Source: Anthopleura xanthogrammica (taxonomy: Eukaryota > Cnidaria > Anthozoa > Actiniaria > Actiniidae). From it: a stretch of 64,000 nucleotides of DNA. Below, in pieces: positions 24,421-39,838 of this stretch (its first letter is position 1; each line of letters begins with the position of its first letter). The notes under the pieces were generated by a model. It saw nothing but the letters and a program-made list of their open reading frames with translations, did not search any database and was not told the origin of the DNA. The stretch is from the NCBI GenBank assembly GCA_964019055.1, contig OZ025208.1, positions 3,918,453-3,982,452 of the forward strand, in the 5' to 3' direction. The position numbers and the translations under genes are program-made.

Positions 24421-27400
24421 AAATGGGGTTTTGGCTGAGAAAAGGTGCTTTTTGGTCAAAAAAACTGTTTTTTGCTGACAAAATTTGAAATTTGCTGAGA
24501 ATTTTCTTTGGCTCAAAACACGACGTTTTCACTGCTAAACGCACATTTTGGCCGAGGAAAGCACATTTTCGGTGTCCAAAACACTGTTTTGCTGGAAAAA
24601 AAAGCTTTTTAGCCCAAAAAACTGAAAAATGGCCATTTTGGCTCTCAAAACCAGGTTTTTCGCTGACGGCGTGCCCTGTTTGCTGAAACCCCCACTTTTT
24701 GCTCATGAAAATACCTCTTGAGATAAAAACACGACGTTTTGGCGAAAAAAAATGGGGTTTTGGCTGAGAAAAGGTGCTTTTTGGTCAAAAAAACTGTTTT
24801 TTGCTGACAAAATTTGAAATTTGCTGAGAATTTTCTTTGGCTCAAAACACGACGTTTTCACTGCTAAACGCACATTTTGGCCGAGCAAAGCACATTTTCG
24901 GTGTCCAAGACACTGTTTTGCTGGAAAAAAAAGCTTTTTAGCCCAAAAAACTGAAAAATGGCCATTTTGGCTCTCAAAACCAGGTTTTTCACTGACGGCG
25001 TGCCCTGTTTGCTGAAACCCCCACTTTTTGCTCATGAAAATACCTCTTGAGATAAAAACACGACGTTTTGGCGAAAAAAAATGGGGTTTTGGCTGAGAAA
25101 AGGTGCTTTTTGGTCAAAAAAACTGTTTTTTGCTGACAAAATTTGAAATTTGCTGAGAATTTTCTTTGGCTCAAAACACGACGTTTTCACTGCTAAACGC
25201 ACATTTTGGCCGAGGAAAGCACATTTTCGGTGTCCAAAACACTGTTTTGCTGGAAAAAAAAAGCTTTTTAGCCCAAAAAACTGAAAAATGGCCATTTTGG
25301 CTCTCAAAACCAGGTTTTTCGCTGACGGCGTGCCCTGTTTGCTGAAACCCCTACTTTTTGCTCATGAAAATACCTCTTGAGATAAAAACACGACGTTTTG
25401 GCGAAAAAAAATGGGGTTTTGGCTGAGAAAAGGTGCTTTTTGGTCAAAAAAACAGTTTTTTGCTGACAAAATTTGAAATTTGCTGAGAATTTTCTTTGGC
25501 TCAAAACACGACGTTTTCACTGCTAAACGCACATTTTGGCCGAGGAAAGCACATTTTCGGTGTCCAAAACACTGTTTTGCTGGAAAAAAAAGCTTTTTAG
25601 CCCAAAAAACTGAAAAATGGCCATTTTGGCTCTCAAAACCAGGTTTTTCGCTGACGGCGTGCCCTGTTTGCTGAAACCCCCACTTTTTGCTCATGAAAAT
25701 ACCTCTTGAGATAAAAACACGAGGTTTTGGCGAAAAAAAATGGGGTTTTGGCTGAGAAAAGGTGCTTTTTGGTCAAAAAAACTGTTTTTTGCTGACAAAA
25801 TTTGAAATTTGCTGAGAATTTTCTTTGGCTCAAAACACGACGTTTTCACTGCTAAACGCACATTTTGGCCGAGGAAAGCACATTTTCGGTGTCCAAAACA
25901 CTGTTTTGCTGGAAAAAAAAGCTTTTTAGCCCAAAAAACTGAAAAATGGCCATTTTGGCTCTCAAAACCAGGTTTTTCGCTGACGGCGTGCCCTGTTTGC
26001 TGAAACCCCAACTTTTTGCTCATGAAAATACCTCTTGAGATAAAAACACGACGTTTTGGCGAAAAAAAATGGGGTTTTGGCTGAGAAAAGGTGCTTTTTG
26101 GTCAAAAAAACTGTTTTTTGCTGACAAAATTTGAAATTTGCTGAGAATTTTCTTTGGCTCAAAACACGACGTTTTCACTGCTAAACGCACATTTTGGCCG
26201 AGGAAAGCACATTTTCGGTGTCCAAAACACTGTTTTGCTGGAAAAAAAAGCTTTTTAGCCCAAAAAACTGAAAAATGGCCATTTTGGCTCTCAAAACCAG
26301 GTTTTTCGCTGACGGCGTGCCCTGTTTGCTGAAACCCCCACTTTTTGCTCATGAAAATACCTCTTGAGATAAAAACACGACGTTTTGGCGAAAAAAAATG
26401 GGGTTTTGGCTGAGAAAAGGTGCTTTTTGGTCAAAAAAACTGTTTTTTGCTGACAAAATTTGAAATTTGCTGAGAATTTTCTTTGGCTCAAAACACGACG
26501 TTTTCACTGCTAAACGCACATTTTGGCCGAGGAAAGCACATTTTCGGTGTCCAAAACACTGTTTTGCTGGAAAAAAAAGCTTTTTAGCCCAAAAAACTGA
26601 AAAATGGCCATTTTGGCTCTCAAAACCAGGTTTTTCGCTGACGGCGTGCCCTGTTTGCTGAAACCCCCACTTTTTGCTCATGAAAATACCTCTTGAGATA
26701 AAAACACGACGTTTTGGCGAAAAAAAATGGGGTTTTGGCTGAGAAAAGGTGCTTTTTGGTCAAAAAAACTGTTTTTTGCTGACAAAATTTGAAATTTGCT
26801 GAGAATTTTCTTTGGCTCAAAACACGACGTTTTCACTGCTAAACGCACATTTTGGCCGAGCAAAGCACATTTTCGGTGTCCAAAACACTGTTTTGCTGGA
26901 AAAAAAAGCTTTTTAGCCCAAAAAACTGAAAAATGGCCATTTTGGCTCTCAAAACCAGGTTTTTCGCTGACGGCGTGCCCTGTTTGCTGAAACCCCCACT
27001 TTTTGCTCATGAAAATACCTCTTGAGATAAAAACACGACGTTTTGGCGAAAAAAAATGGGGTTTTGGCTGAGAAAAGGTGCTTTTTGGTCAAAAAAACTG
27101 TTTTTTGCTGACAAAATTTGAAATTTGCTGAGAATTTTCTTTGGCTCAAAACACGACGTTTTCACTGCTAAACGCACATTTTGGCCGAGGAAAGGACATT
27201 TTCGGTGTCCAAAACACTGTTTTGCTGGAAAAAAAAGCTTTTTAGCCCAAAAAACTGAAAAATGGCCATTTTGGCTCTCAAAACCAGGTTTTTCGCTGAC
27301 GGCGTGCCCTGTTTGCTGAAACCCCCACTTTTTGCTCATGAAAATACCTCTTGAGATAAAAACACGACGTTTTGGCGAAAAAAAATGGGGTTTTGGCTGA

Positions 27401-30400
27401 CAAAAGGTGCTTTTTGGTCAAAAAAACTGTTTTTTGCTGACAAAATTTGAAATTTGCTGAGAATTTTCTTTGGCTCAAAACACGACGTTTTCACTGCTAA
27501 ACGCACATTTTGGCCGAGGAAAGCACATTTTCGGTGTCCAAAACACTGTTTTGCTGGAAAAAAAAGCTTTTTAGCCCAAAAAACTGAAAAATGGCCATTT
27601 TGGCTCTCAAAACCAGGTTTTTCGCTGACGGCGTGCCCTGTTTGCTGAAACCCCCACTTTTTGCTCATGAAAATACCTCTTGAGATAAAAACACGACGTT
27701 TTGGCGAAAAAAAATGGGGTTTTGGCTGAGAAAAGGTGCTTTTTGGTCAAAAAAACTGTTTTTTGCTGACAAAATTTGAAATTTGCTGAGAATTTTCTTT
27801 GGCTCAAAACACGACGTTTTCACTGCTAAACGCACATTTTGGCCGAGGAAAGCACATTTTCGGTGTCCAAAACACTGTTTTGCTGGAAAAAAAAGCTTTT
27901 TAGCCCAAAAAACTGAAAAATGGCCATTTTGGCTCTCAAAACCAGGTTTTTCGCTGACGGCGTGCCCTGTTTGCTGAAACCCCCACTTTTTGCTCATGAA
28001 AATACCTCTTGAGATAAAAACACGACGTTTTGGCGAAAAAAAATGGGGTTTTGGCTGAGAAAAGGTGCTTTTTGGTCAAAAAAACTGTTTTTTGCTGACA
28101 AAATTTGAAATTTGCTGAGAATTTTCTTTGGCTCAAAACACGACGTTTTCACTGCTAAACGCACATTTTGGCCGAGGAAAGCACATTTTCGGTGTCCAAA
28201 ACACTGTTTTGCTGGAAAAAAAAGCTTTTTAGCCCAAAAAACTGAAAAATGGCCATTTTGGCTCTCAAAACCAGGTTTTTCGCTGACGGCGTGCCCTGTT
28301 TGCTGAAACCCCCACTTTTTGCTCATGAAAATACCTCTTGAGATAAAAACACGACGTTTTGGCGAAAAAAAATGGGGTTTTGGCTGAGAAAAGGTGCTTT
28401 TTGGTCAAAAAAACTGTTTTTTGCTGACAAAATTTGAAATTTGCTGAGAATTTTCTTTGGCTCAAAACACGACGTTTTCACTGCTAAACGCACATTTTGG
28501 CCGAGGAAAGCACATTTTCGGTGTCCAAAACACTGTTTTGCTGGAAAAAAAAGCTTTTTAGCCCAAAAAACTGAAAAATGGCCATTTTGGCTCTCAAAAC
28601 CAGGTTTTTCGCTGACGGCGTGCCCTGTTTGCTGAAACCCCCACTTTTTGCTCATGAAAATACCTCTTGAGATAAAAACACGACGTTTTGGCGAAAAAAA
28701 ATGGGGTTTTGGCTGACAAAAGGTGCTTTTTGGTCAAAAAAACTGTTTTTTGCTGACAAAATTTGAAATTTGCTGAGAATTTTCTTTGGCTCAAAACACG
28801 ACGTTTTCACTGCTAAACGCACATTTTGGCCGAGGAAAGCACATTTTCGGTGTCCAAAACACTGTTTTGCTGGAAAAAAAAGCTTTTTAGCCCAAAAAAC
28901 TGAAAAATGGCCATTTTGGCTCTCAAAACCAGGTTTTTCGCTGACGGCGTGCCCTGTTTGCTGAAACCCCCACTTTTTGCTCATGAAAATACCTCTTGAG
29001 ATAAAAACACGACGTTTTGGCGAAAAAAAATGGGGTTTTGGCTGAGAAAAGGTGCTTTTTGGTCAAAAAAACTGTTTTTTGCTGACAAAATTTGAAATTT
29101 GCTGAGAATTTTCTTTGGCTCAAAACACGACGTTTTCACTGCTAAACGCACATTTTGGCCGAGGAAAGCACATTTTCGGTGTCCAAAACACTGTTTTGCT
29201 GGAAAAAAAAGCTTTTTAGCCCAAAAAACTGAAAAATGGCCATTTTGGCTCTCAAAACCAGGTTTTTCGCTGACGGCGTGCCCTGTTTGCTGAAACCCCC
29301 ACTTTTTGCTCATGAAAATACCTCTTGAGATAAAAACACGACGTTTTGGCGAAAAAAAATGGGGTTTTGGCTGAGAAAAGGTGCTTTTTGGTCAAAAAAA
29401 CTGTTTTTTGCTGACAAAATTTGAAATTTGCTGAGAATTTTCTTTGGCTCAAAACACGACGTTTTCACTGCTAAACGCACATTTTGGCCGAGGAAAGCAC
29501 ATTTTCGGTGTCCAAAACACTGTTTTGCTGCAAAAAAAAAGCTTTTTAGCCCAAAAAACTGAAAAATGGCCATTTTGGCTCTCAAAACCAGGTTTTTCGC
29601 TGACGGCGTGCCCTGTTTGCTGAAACCCCCACTTTTTGCTCATGAAAATACCTCTTGAGATAAAAACACGACGTTTTGGCGAAAAAAAAATGGGGTTTTG
29701 GCTGAGAAAAGGTGCTTTTTGGTCAAAAAAACTGTTTTTTGCTGACAAAATTTGAAATTTGCTGAGAATTTTCTTTGGCTCAAAACACGACGTTTTCACT
29801 GCTAAACGCACATTTTGGCCGAGGAAAGCACATTTTCGGTGTCCAAAACACTGTTTTGCTGGAAAAAAAAGCTTTTTAGCCCAAAAAACTGAAAAATGGC
29901 CATTTTGGCTCTCAAAACCAGGTTTTTCGCTGACGGCGTGCCCTGTTTGCTGAAACCCCCACTTTTTGCTCATGAAAATACCTCTTGAGATAAAAACACG
30001 ACGTTTTGGCGAAAAAAAATGGGGTTTTGGCTGAGAAAAGGTGCTTTTTGGTCAAAAAAACTGTTTTTTGCTGACAAAATTTGAAATTTGCTGAGAATTT
30101 TCTTTGGCTCAAAACACGACGTTTTCACTGCTAAACGCACATTTTGGCCGAGGAAAGCACATTTTCGGTGTCCAAAACACTGTTTTGCTGGAAAAAAAAG
30201 CTTTTTAGCCCAAAAAACTGAAAAATGGCCATTTTGGCTCTCAAAACCAAGTTTTTCGCTGACGGCGTGCCCTGTTTGCTGAAACCCCCACTTTTTGCTC
30301 ATGAAAATACCTCTTGAGATAAAAACACGACGTTTTGGCGAAAAAAAATGGGGTTTTGGCTGAGAAAAGGTGCTTTTTGGTCAAAAAAACTGTTTTTTGC

Positions 30401-33400
30401 TGACAAAATTTGAAATTTGCTGAGAATTTTCTTTGGCTCAAAACACGACGTTTTCACTGCTAAACGCACATTTTGGCCGAGGAAAGCACATTTTCGGTGT
30501 CCAAAACACTGTTTTGCTGGAAAAAAAAGCTTTTTAGCCCAAAAAACTGAAAAATGGCCATTTTGGCTCTCAAAACCAGGTTTTTCGCTGACGGCGTGCC
30601 CTGTTTGCTGAAACCCCCACTTTTTGCTCATGAAAATACCTCTTGAGATAAAAACACGACGTTTTGGCGAAAAAAAATGGGGTTTTGGCTGACAAAAGGT
30701 GCTTTTTGGTCAAAAAAACTGTTTTTTGCTGACAAAATTTGAAATTTGCTGAGAATTTTCTTTGGCTCAAAACACGACGTTTTCACTGCTAAACGCACAT
30801 TTTGGCCGAGGAAAGCACATTTTCGGTGTCCAAAACACTGTTTTGCTGGAAAAAAAAGCTTTTTAGCCCAAAAAACTGAAAAATGGCCATTTTGGCTCTC
30901 AAAACCAGGTTTTTCGCTGACGGCGTGCCCTGTTTGCTGAAACCCCCACTTTTTGCTCATGAAAATACCTCTTGAGATAAAAACACGACGTTTTGGCGAA
31001 AAAAAATGGGGTTTTGGCTGAGAAAAGGTGCTTTTTGGTCAAAAAAACTGTTTTTTGCTGACAAAATTTGAAATTTGCTGAGAATTTTCTTTGGCTCAAA
31101 ACACGACGTTTTCACTGCTAAACGCACATTTTGGCCGAGGAAAGCACATTTTCGGTGTCCAAAACACTGTTTTGCTGGAAAAAAAAGCTTTTTAGCCCAA
31201 AAAACTGAAAAATGGCCATTTTGGCTCTCAAAACCAGGTTTTTCGCTGACGGCGTGCCCTGTTTGCTGAAACCCCCACTTTTTGCTCATGAAAATACCTC
31301 TTGAGATAAAAACACGACGTTTTGGCGAAAAAAAATGGGGTTTTGGCTGACAAAAGGTGCTTTTTGGTCAAAAAAACTGTTTTTTGCTGACAAAATTTGA
31401 AATTTGCTGAGAATTTTCTTTGGCTCAAAACACGACGTTTTCACTGCTAAACGCACATTTTGGCCGAGGAAAGCACATTTTCGGTGTCCAAAACACTGTT
31501 TTGCTGGAAAAAAAAGCTTTTTAGCCCAAAAAACTGAAAAATGGCCATTTTGGCTCTCAAAACCAGGTTTTTCGCTGACGGCGTGCCCTGTTTGCTGAAA
31601 CCCCCACTTTTTGCTCATGAAAATACCTCTTGAGATAAAAACACGACGTTTTGGCGAAAAAAAATGGGGTTTTGGCTGAGAAAAGGTGCTTTTTGGTCAA
31701 AAAAACTGTTTTTTGCTGACAAAATTTGAAATTTGCTGAGAATTTTCTTTGGCTCAAAACACGACGTTTTCACTGCTAAACGCACATTTTGGCCGAGGAA
31801 AGCACATTTTCGGTGTCCAAAACACTGTTTTGCTGGAAAAAAAAGCTTTTTAGCCCAAAAAACTGAAAAATGGCCATTTTGGCTCTCAAAACCAGGTTTT
31901 TCGCTGACGGCGTGCCCTGTTTGCTGAAACCCCCACTTTTTGCTCATGAAAATACCTCTTGAGATAAAAACACGACGTTTTGGCGAAAAAAAATGGGGTT
32001 TTGGCTGAGAAAAGGTGCTTTTTGGTCAAAAAAACTGTTTTTTGCTGACAAAATTTGAAATTTGCTGAGAATTTTCTTTGGCTCAAAACACGACGTTTTC
32101 ACTGCTAAACGCACATTTTGGCCGAGGAAAGCACATTTTCGGTGTCCAAAACACTGTTTTGCTGGAAAAAAAAGCTTTTTAGCCCAAAAAACTGAAAAAT
32201 GGCCATTTTGGCTCTCAAAACCAGGTTTTTCGCTGACGGCGTGCCCTGTTTGCTGAAACCCCCACTTTTTGCTCATGAAAATACCTCTTGAGATAAAAAC
32301 ACGACGTTTTGGCGAAAAAAAATGGGGTTTTGGCTGAGAAAAGGTGCTTTTTGGTCAAAAAAACTGTTTTTTGCTGACAAAATTTGAAATTTGCTGAGAA
32401 TTTTCTTTGGCTCAAAACACGACGTTTTCACTGCTAAACGCACATTTTGGCCGAGGAAAGCACATTTTCGGTGTCCAAAACACTGTTTTGCTGGAAAAAA
32501 AAGCTTTTTAGCCCAAAAAACTGAAAAATGGCCATTTTGGCTCTCAAAACCAGGTTTTTCGCTGACGGCGTGCCCTGTTTGCTGAAACCCCCACTTTTTG
32601 CTCATGAAAATACCTCTTGAGATAAAAACACGACGTTTTGGCGAAAAAAAATGGGGTTTTGGCTGAGAAAAGGTGCTTTTTGGTCAAAAAAACTGTTTTT
32701 TGCTGACAAAATTTGAAATTTGCTGAGAATTTTCTTTGGCTCAAAACACGACGTTTTCACTGCTAAACGCACATTTTGGCCGAGGAAAGCACATTTTCGG
32801 TGTCCAAAACACTGTTTTGCTGGAAAAAAAAGCTTTTTAGCCCAAAAAACTGAAAAATGGCCATTTTGGCTCTCAAAACCAGGTTTTTCGCTGACGGCGT
32901 GCCCTGTTTGCTGAAACCCCCACTTTTTGCTCATGAAAATACCTCTTGAGATAAAAACACGACGTTTTGGCGAAAAAAAATGGGGTTTTGGCTGAGAAAA
33001 GGTGCTTTTTGGTCAAAAAAACTGTTTTTTGCTGACAAAATTTGAAATTTGCTGAGAATTTTCTTTGGCTCAAAACACGACGTTTTCACTGCTAAACGCA
33101 CATTTTGGCCGAGGAAAGCACATTTTCGGTGTCCAAAACACTGTTTTGCTGGAAAAAAAAGCTTTTTAGCCCAAAAAACTGAAAAATGGCCATTTTGGCT
33201 CTCAAAACCAGGTTTTTCGCTGACGGCGTGCCCTGTTTGCTGAAACCCCCACTTTTTGCTCATGAAAATACCTCTTGAGATAAAAACACGACGTTTTGGC
33301 GAAAAAAAATGGGGTTTTGGCTGAGAAAAGGTGCTTTTTGGTCAAAAAAACTGTTTTTTGCTGACAAAATTTGAAATTTGCTGAGAATTTTCTTTGGCTC

Positions 33401-36400
33401 AAAACACGACGTTTTCACTGCTAAACGCACATTTTGGCCGAGGAAAGCACATTTTCGGTGTCCAAAACACTGTTTTGCTGGAAAAAAAAGCTTTTTAGCC
33501 CAAAAAACTGAAAAATGGCCATTTTGGCTCTCAAAACCAAGTTTTTCGCTGACGGCGTGCCCTGTTTGCTGAAACCCCCACTTTTTGCTCATGAAAATAC
33601 CTCTTGAGATAAAAACACGACGTTTTGGCGAAAAAAAATGGGGTTTTGGCTGAGAAAAGGTGCTTTTTGGTCAAAAAAACTGTTTTTTGCTGACAAAATT
33701 TGAAATTTGCTGAGAATTTTCTTTGGCTCAAAACACGACGTTTTCACTGCTAAACGCACATTTTGGCCGAGGAAAGCACATTTTCGGTGTCCAAAACACT
33801 GTTTTGCTGGAAAAAAAAGCTTTTTAGCCCAAAAAACTGAAAAATGGCCATTTTGGCTCTCAAAACCAGGTTTTTCGCTGACGGCGTGCCCTGTTTGCTG
33901 AAACCCCCACTTTTTGCTCATGAAAATACCTCTTGAGATAAAAACACGACGTTTTGGCGAAAAAAAATGGGGTTTTGGCTGAGAAAAGGTGCTTTTTGGT
34001 CAAAAAAACTGTTTTTTGCTGACAAAATTTGAAATTTGCTGAGAATTTTCTTTGGCTCAAAACACGACGTTTTCACTGCTAAACGCACATTTTGGCCGAG
34101 GAAAGCACATTTTCGGTGTCCAAAACACTGTTTTGCTGGAAAAAAAAGCTTTTTAGCCCAAAAAACTGAAAAATGGCCATTTTGGCTCTCAAAACCAAGT
34201 TTTTCGCTGACGGCGTGCCCTGTTTGCTGAAACCCCCACTTTTTGCTCATGAAAATACCTCTTGAGATAAAAACACGACGTTTTGGCGAAAAAAAATGGG
34301 GTTTTGGCTGAGAAAAGGTGCTTTTTGGTCAAAAAAACTGTTTTTTGCTGACAAAATTTGAAATTTGCTGAGAATTTTCTTTGGCTCAAAACACGACGTT
34401 TTCACTGCTAAACGCACATTTTGGCCGAGGAAAGCACATTTTCGGTGTCCAAAACACTGTTTTGCTGGAAAAAAAAGCTTTTTAGCCCAAAAAACTGAAA
34501 AATGGCCATTTTGGCTCTCAAAACCAGGTTTTTCGCTGACGGCGTGCCCTGTTTGCTGAAACTCCCCCTTTTTGCTCATGAAAATACCTCTTGAGATAAA
34601 AACACGACGTTTTGGCGAAAAAAAATGGGGTTTTGCTTAAGAAAAGGTGCTTTTTGGTCAAAAAAACTGTTTTTTGCTGACAAAATTTGAAATTTGCTGA
34701 GAATTTTCTTTGGCTCAAAACACGACGTTTTCACTGCTAAACGCACATTTTGGCCGAGGAAAGCACATTTTCGGTGTCCAAAACACTGTTTTGCTGGAAA
34801 AAAAAGCTTTTTAGCCCAAAAAACTGAAAAATGGCCATTTTGGCTCTCAAAACCAGGTTTTTCGCTGACGGCGTGCCCTGTTTGCTGAAACCCCCACTTT
34901 TTGCTCATGAAAATACCTCTTGAGATAAAAACACGACGTTTTGGCAAAAAAAAATGGGGTTTTGGCTGAGAAAAGGTGCTTTTTGGTCAAAAAAACTGTT
35001 TTTTGCTGACAAAATTTGAAATTTGCTGAGAATTTTCTTTGGCTCAAAACACGACGTTTTCACTGCTAAACGCACATTCTGGCCGAGGAAAGCACATTTT
35101 CGGTGTCCAAAACACTGTTTTGCTGGAAAAAAAAGCTTTTTAGCCCAAAAAACTGAAAAATGGCCATTTTGGCTCTCAAAACCAGGTTTTTCGCTGACGG
35201 CGTGCCCTGTTTGCTGAAACCCCCACTTTTTGCTCATGAAAATACCTCTTGAGATAAAAACACGACGTTTTGGCGAAAAAAAATGGGGTTTTGGCTGAGA
35301 AAAGGTGCTTTTTGGTCAAAAAAACTGTTTTTTGCTGACAAAATTTGAAATTTGCTGAGAATTTTCTTTGGCTCAAAACACGACGTTTTCACTGCTAAAC
35401 GCACATTTTGGCCGAGGAAAGCACATTTTCGGTGTCCAAAACACTGTTTTGCTGGAAAAAAAAGCTTTTTAGCCCGAAAAACTGAAAAATGGCCATTTTG
35501 GCTCTCAAAACCAGGTTTTTCGCTGACGGCGTGCCCTGTTTGCTGAAACCCCCACTTTTTGCTCATGAAAATACCTCTTGAGATAAAAACACGACGTTTT
35601 GGCGAAAAAAAATGGGGTTTTGGCTGAGAAAAGGTGCTTTTTGGTCAAAAAAACTGTTTTTTGCTGACAAAATTTGAAATTTGCTGAGAATTTTCTTTGG
35701 CTCAAAACACGACGTTTTCACTGCTAAACGCACATTTTGGCCGAGGAAAGCACATTTTCGGTGTCCAAAACACTGTTTTGCTGGAAAAAAAAGCTTTTTA
35801 GCCCAAAAAACTGAAAAATGGCCATTTTGGCTCTCAAAACCAGGTTTTTCGCTGACGGCGTGCCCTGTTTGCTGAAACCCCCACTTTTTGCTCATGAAAA
35901 TACCTCTTGAGATAAAAACACGACGTTTTGGCGAAAAAAAATGGGGTTTTGGCTGAGAAAAGGTGCTTTTTGGTCAAAAAAACTGTTTTTTGCTGACAAA
36001 ATTTGAAATTTGCTGAGAATTTTCTTTGGCTCAAAACACGACGTTTTCACTGCTAAACGCACATTTTGGCCGAGGAAAGCACATTTTCGGTGTCCAAAAC
36101 ACTGTTTTGCTGGAAAAAAAAGCTTTTTAGCCCAAAAAACTGAAAAATGGCCATTTTGGCTCTCAAAACCAGGTTTTTCGCTGACGGCGTGCCCTGTTTG
36201 CTGAAACCCCCACTTTTTGCTCATGAAAATACCTCTTGAGATAAAAACACGACGTTTTGGCGAAAAAAAATGGGGTTTTGGCTGAGAAAAGGTGCTTTTT
36301 GGTCAAAAAAACTGTTTTTTGCTGACAAAATTTGAAATTTGCTGAGAATTTTCTTTGGCTCAAAACACGACGTTTTCACTGCTAAACGCACATTTTGGCC

Positions 36401-39400
36401 GAGGAAAGCACATTTTCGGTGTCCAAAACACTGTTTTGCTGGAAAAAAAAGCTTTTTAGCCCAAAAAACTGAAAAATGGCCATTTTGGCTCTCAAAACCA
36501 GGTTTTTCGCTGACGGCGTGCCCTGTTTGCTGAAACCCCCACTTTTTGCTCATGAAAATACCTCTTGAGATAAAAACACGACGTTTTGGCGAAAAAAAAT
36601 GGGGTTTTGGCTGAGAAAAGGTGCTTTTTGGTCAAAAAAACTGTTTTTTGCTGACAAAATTTGAAATTTGCTGAGAATTTTCTTTGGCTCAAAACACGAC
36701 GTTTTCACTGCTAAACGCACATTTTGGCCGAGGAAAGCACATTTTCGGTGTCCAAAACACTGTTTTGCTGGAAAAAAAAGCTTTTTAGCCCAAAAAACTG
36801 AAAAATGGCCATTTTGGCTCTCAAAACCAGGTTTTTCGCTGACGGCGTGCCCTGTTTGCTGAAACCCCAACTTTTTGCTCATGAAAATACCTCTTGAGAT
36901 AAAAACACGACGTTTTGGCGAAAAAAAATGGGGTTTTGGCTGAGAAAAGGTGCTTTTTGGTCAAAAAAACTGTTTTTTGCTGACAAAATTTGAAATTTGC
37001 TGAGAATTTTCTTTGGCTCAAAACACGACGTTTTCACTGCTAAACGCACATTTTGGCCGAGGAAAGCACATTTTCGGTGTCCAAAACACTGTTTTGCTGG
37101 AAAAAAAAGCTTTTTAGCCCAAAAAACTGAAAAATGGCCATTTTGGCTCTCAAAACCAGGTTTTTCGCTGACGGCGTGCCCTGTTTGCTGAAACCCCCAC
37201 TTTTTGCTCATGAAAATACCTCTTGAGATAAAAACACGACGTTTTGGCGAAAAAAATGGGGTTTTGGCTGAGAAAAGGTGCTTTTTGGTCAAAAAAACTG
37301 TTTTTTGCTGACAAAATTTGAAATTTGCTGAGAATTTTCTTTGGCTCAAAACACGACGTTTTCACTGCTAAACGCACATTTTGGCTGAGGAAAGCACATT
37401 TTCGGTGTCCAAAACACTGTTTTGCTGGAAAAAAAAGCTTTTTAGCCCAAAAAACTGAAAAATGGCCATTTTGGCTCTCAAAACCAGGTTTTTCGCTGAC
37501 GGCGTGCCCTGTTTGCTGAAACCCCCACTTTTTGCTCATGAAAATACCTCTTGAGATAAAAACACGACGTTTTGGCGAAAAAAAATGGGGTTTTGGCTGA
37601 GAAAAGGTGCTTTTTGGTCAAAAAAACTGTTTTTTGCTGACAAAATTTGAAATTTGCTGAGAATTTTCTTTGGCTCAAAACACGACGTTTTCACTGCTAA
37701 ACGCACATTTTGGCCGAGGAAAGCACATTTTCGGTGTCCAAAACACTGTTTTGCTGGAAAAAAAAGCTTTTTAGCCCAAAAAACTGAAAAATGGCCATTT
37801 TGGCTCTCAAAACCAGGTTTTTCGCTGACGGCGTGCCCTGTTTGCTGAAACCCCCACTTTTTGCTCATGAAAATACCTCTTGAGATAAAAACACGACGTT
37901 TTGGCGAAAAAAAATGGGGTTTTGGCTGAGAAAAGGTGCTTTTTGGTCAAAAAAACTGTTTTTTGCTGACAAAATTTGAAATTTGCTGAGAATTTTCTTT
38001 GGCTCAAAACACGACGTTTTCACTGCTAAACGCACATTTTGGCCCAGGAAAGCACATTTTCGGTGTCCAAAACACTGTTTTGCTGGAAAAAAAAGCTTTT
38101 TAGCCCAAAAAACTGAAAAATGGCCATTTTGGCTCTCAAAACCAGGTTTTTCGCTGACGGCGTGCCCTGTTTGCTGAAACCCCCACTTTTTGCTCATGAA
38201 AATACCTCTTGAGATAAAAACACGACGTTTTGGCGAAAAAAAATGGGGTTTTGGCTGAGAAAAGGTGCTTTTTGGTCAAAAAAACTGTTTTTTGCTGACA
38301 AAATTTGAAATTTGCTGAGAATTTTCTTTGGCTCAAAACACGACGTTTTCACTGCTAAACGCACATTTTGGCCGAGGAAAGCACATTTTCGGTGTCCAAA
38401 ACACTGTTTTGCTGGAAAAAAAAGCTTTTTAGCCCAAAAAACTGAAAAATGGCCATTTTGGCTCTCAAAACCAGGTTTTTCGCTGACGGCGTGCCCTGTT
38501 TGTTGAAACCCCCACTTTTTGCTCATGAAAATACCTCTTGAGATAAAAAAACGACGTTTTGGCGAAAAAAAATGGGGTTTTGGCTGAGAAAAGGTGCTTT
38601 TTGGTCAAAAAAACTGTTTTTTGCTCACAAAATTTGAAATTTGCTGAGAATTTTCTTTGGCTCAAAACACGACGTTTTCACTGCTAAACGCACATTTTGG
38701 CCGAGGAAAGCACATTTTCGGTGTCCAAAACACTGTTTTGCTGGAAAAAAAAGCTTTTTAGCCCAAAAAACTGAAAAATGGCCATTTTGGCTCTCAAAAC
38801 CAGGTTTTTCGCTGACGGCGTGCCCTGTTTGCTGAAACCCCCACTTTTTGCTCATGAAAATACCTCTTGAGATAAAAACACGACGTTTTGGCGAAAAAAA
38901 ATGGGGTTTTGGCTGAGAAAAGGTGCTTTTTGGTCAAAAAAACTGTTTTTTGCTGACAAAATTTGAAATTTGCTGAGAATTTTCTTTGGCTCAAAACACG
39001 ACGTTTTCACTGCTAAACGCACATTTTGGCCGAGGAAAGCACATTTTCGGTGTCCAAAACACTGTTTTGCTGGAAAAAAAAGCTTTTTAGCCCAAAAAAC
39101 TGAAAAATGGCCATTTTGGCTCTCAAAACCAGGTTTTTCGCTGACGGCGTGCCCTGTTTGCTGAAACCCCCACTTTTTGCTCATGAAAATACCTCTTGAG
39201 ATAAAAACACGACGTTTTGGCGAAAAAAAATGGGGTTTTGGCTGAGAAAAGGTGCTTTTTGGTCAAAAAAACTGTTTTGTGCTGACAAAATTTGAAATTT
39301 GCTGAGAATTTTCTTTGGCTCAAAACACGACGTTTTCACTGCTAAACGCACATTTTGGCCGAGGAAAGCACATTTTCGGTGTCCAAAACACTGTTTTGCT

Positions 39401-39838
39401 GGAAAAAAAAGCTTTTTAGCCCAAAAAACTGAAAAATGGCCATTTTGGCTCTCAAAACCAGGTTTTTCGCTGACGGCGTGCCCTGTTTGCTGAAACCCCC
39501 ACTTTTTGCTCATGAAAATACCTCTTGAGATAAAAACACGACGTTTTGGCGAAAAAAAATGGGGTTTTGGCTGAGAAAAGGTGCTTTTTGGTCAAAAAAA
39601 CTGTTTTTTGCTGACAAAATTTGAAATTTGCTGAGAATTTTCTTTGGCTCAAAACACGACGTTTTCACTGCTAAACGCACATTTTGGCCGAGGAAAGCAC
39701 ATTTTCGGTGTCCAAAACACTGTTTTGCTGGAAAAAAAAGCTTTTTAGCCCAAAAAACTGAAAAATGGCCATTTTGGCTCTCAAAACCAGGTTTTTCGCT
39801 GACGGCGTGCCCTGTTTGCTGAAACCCCCACTTTTTGC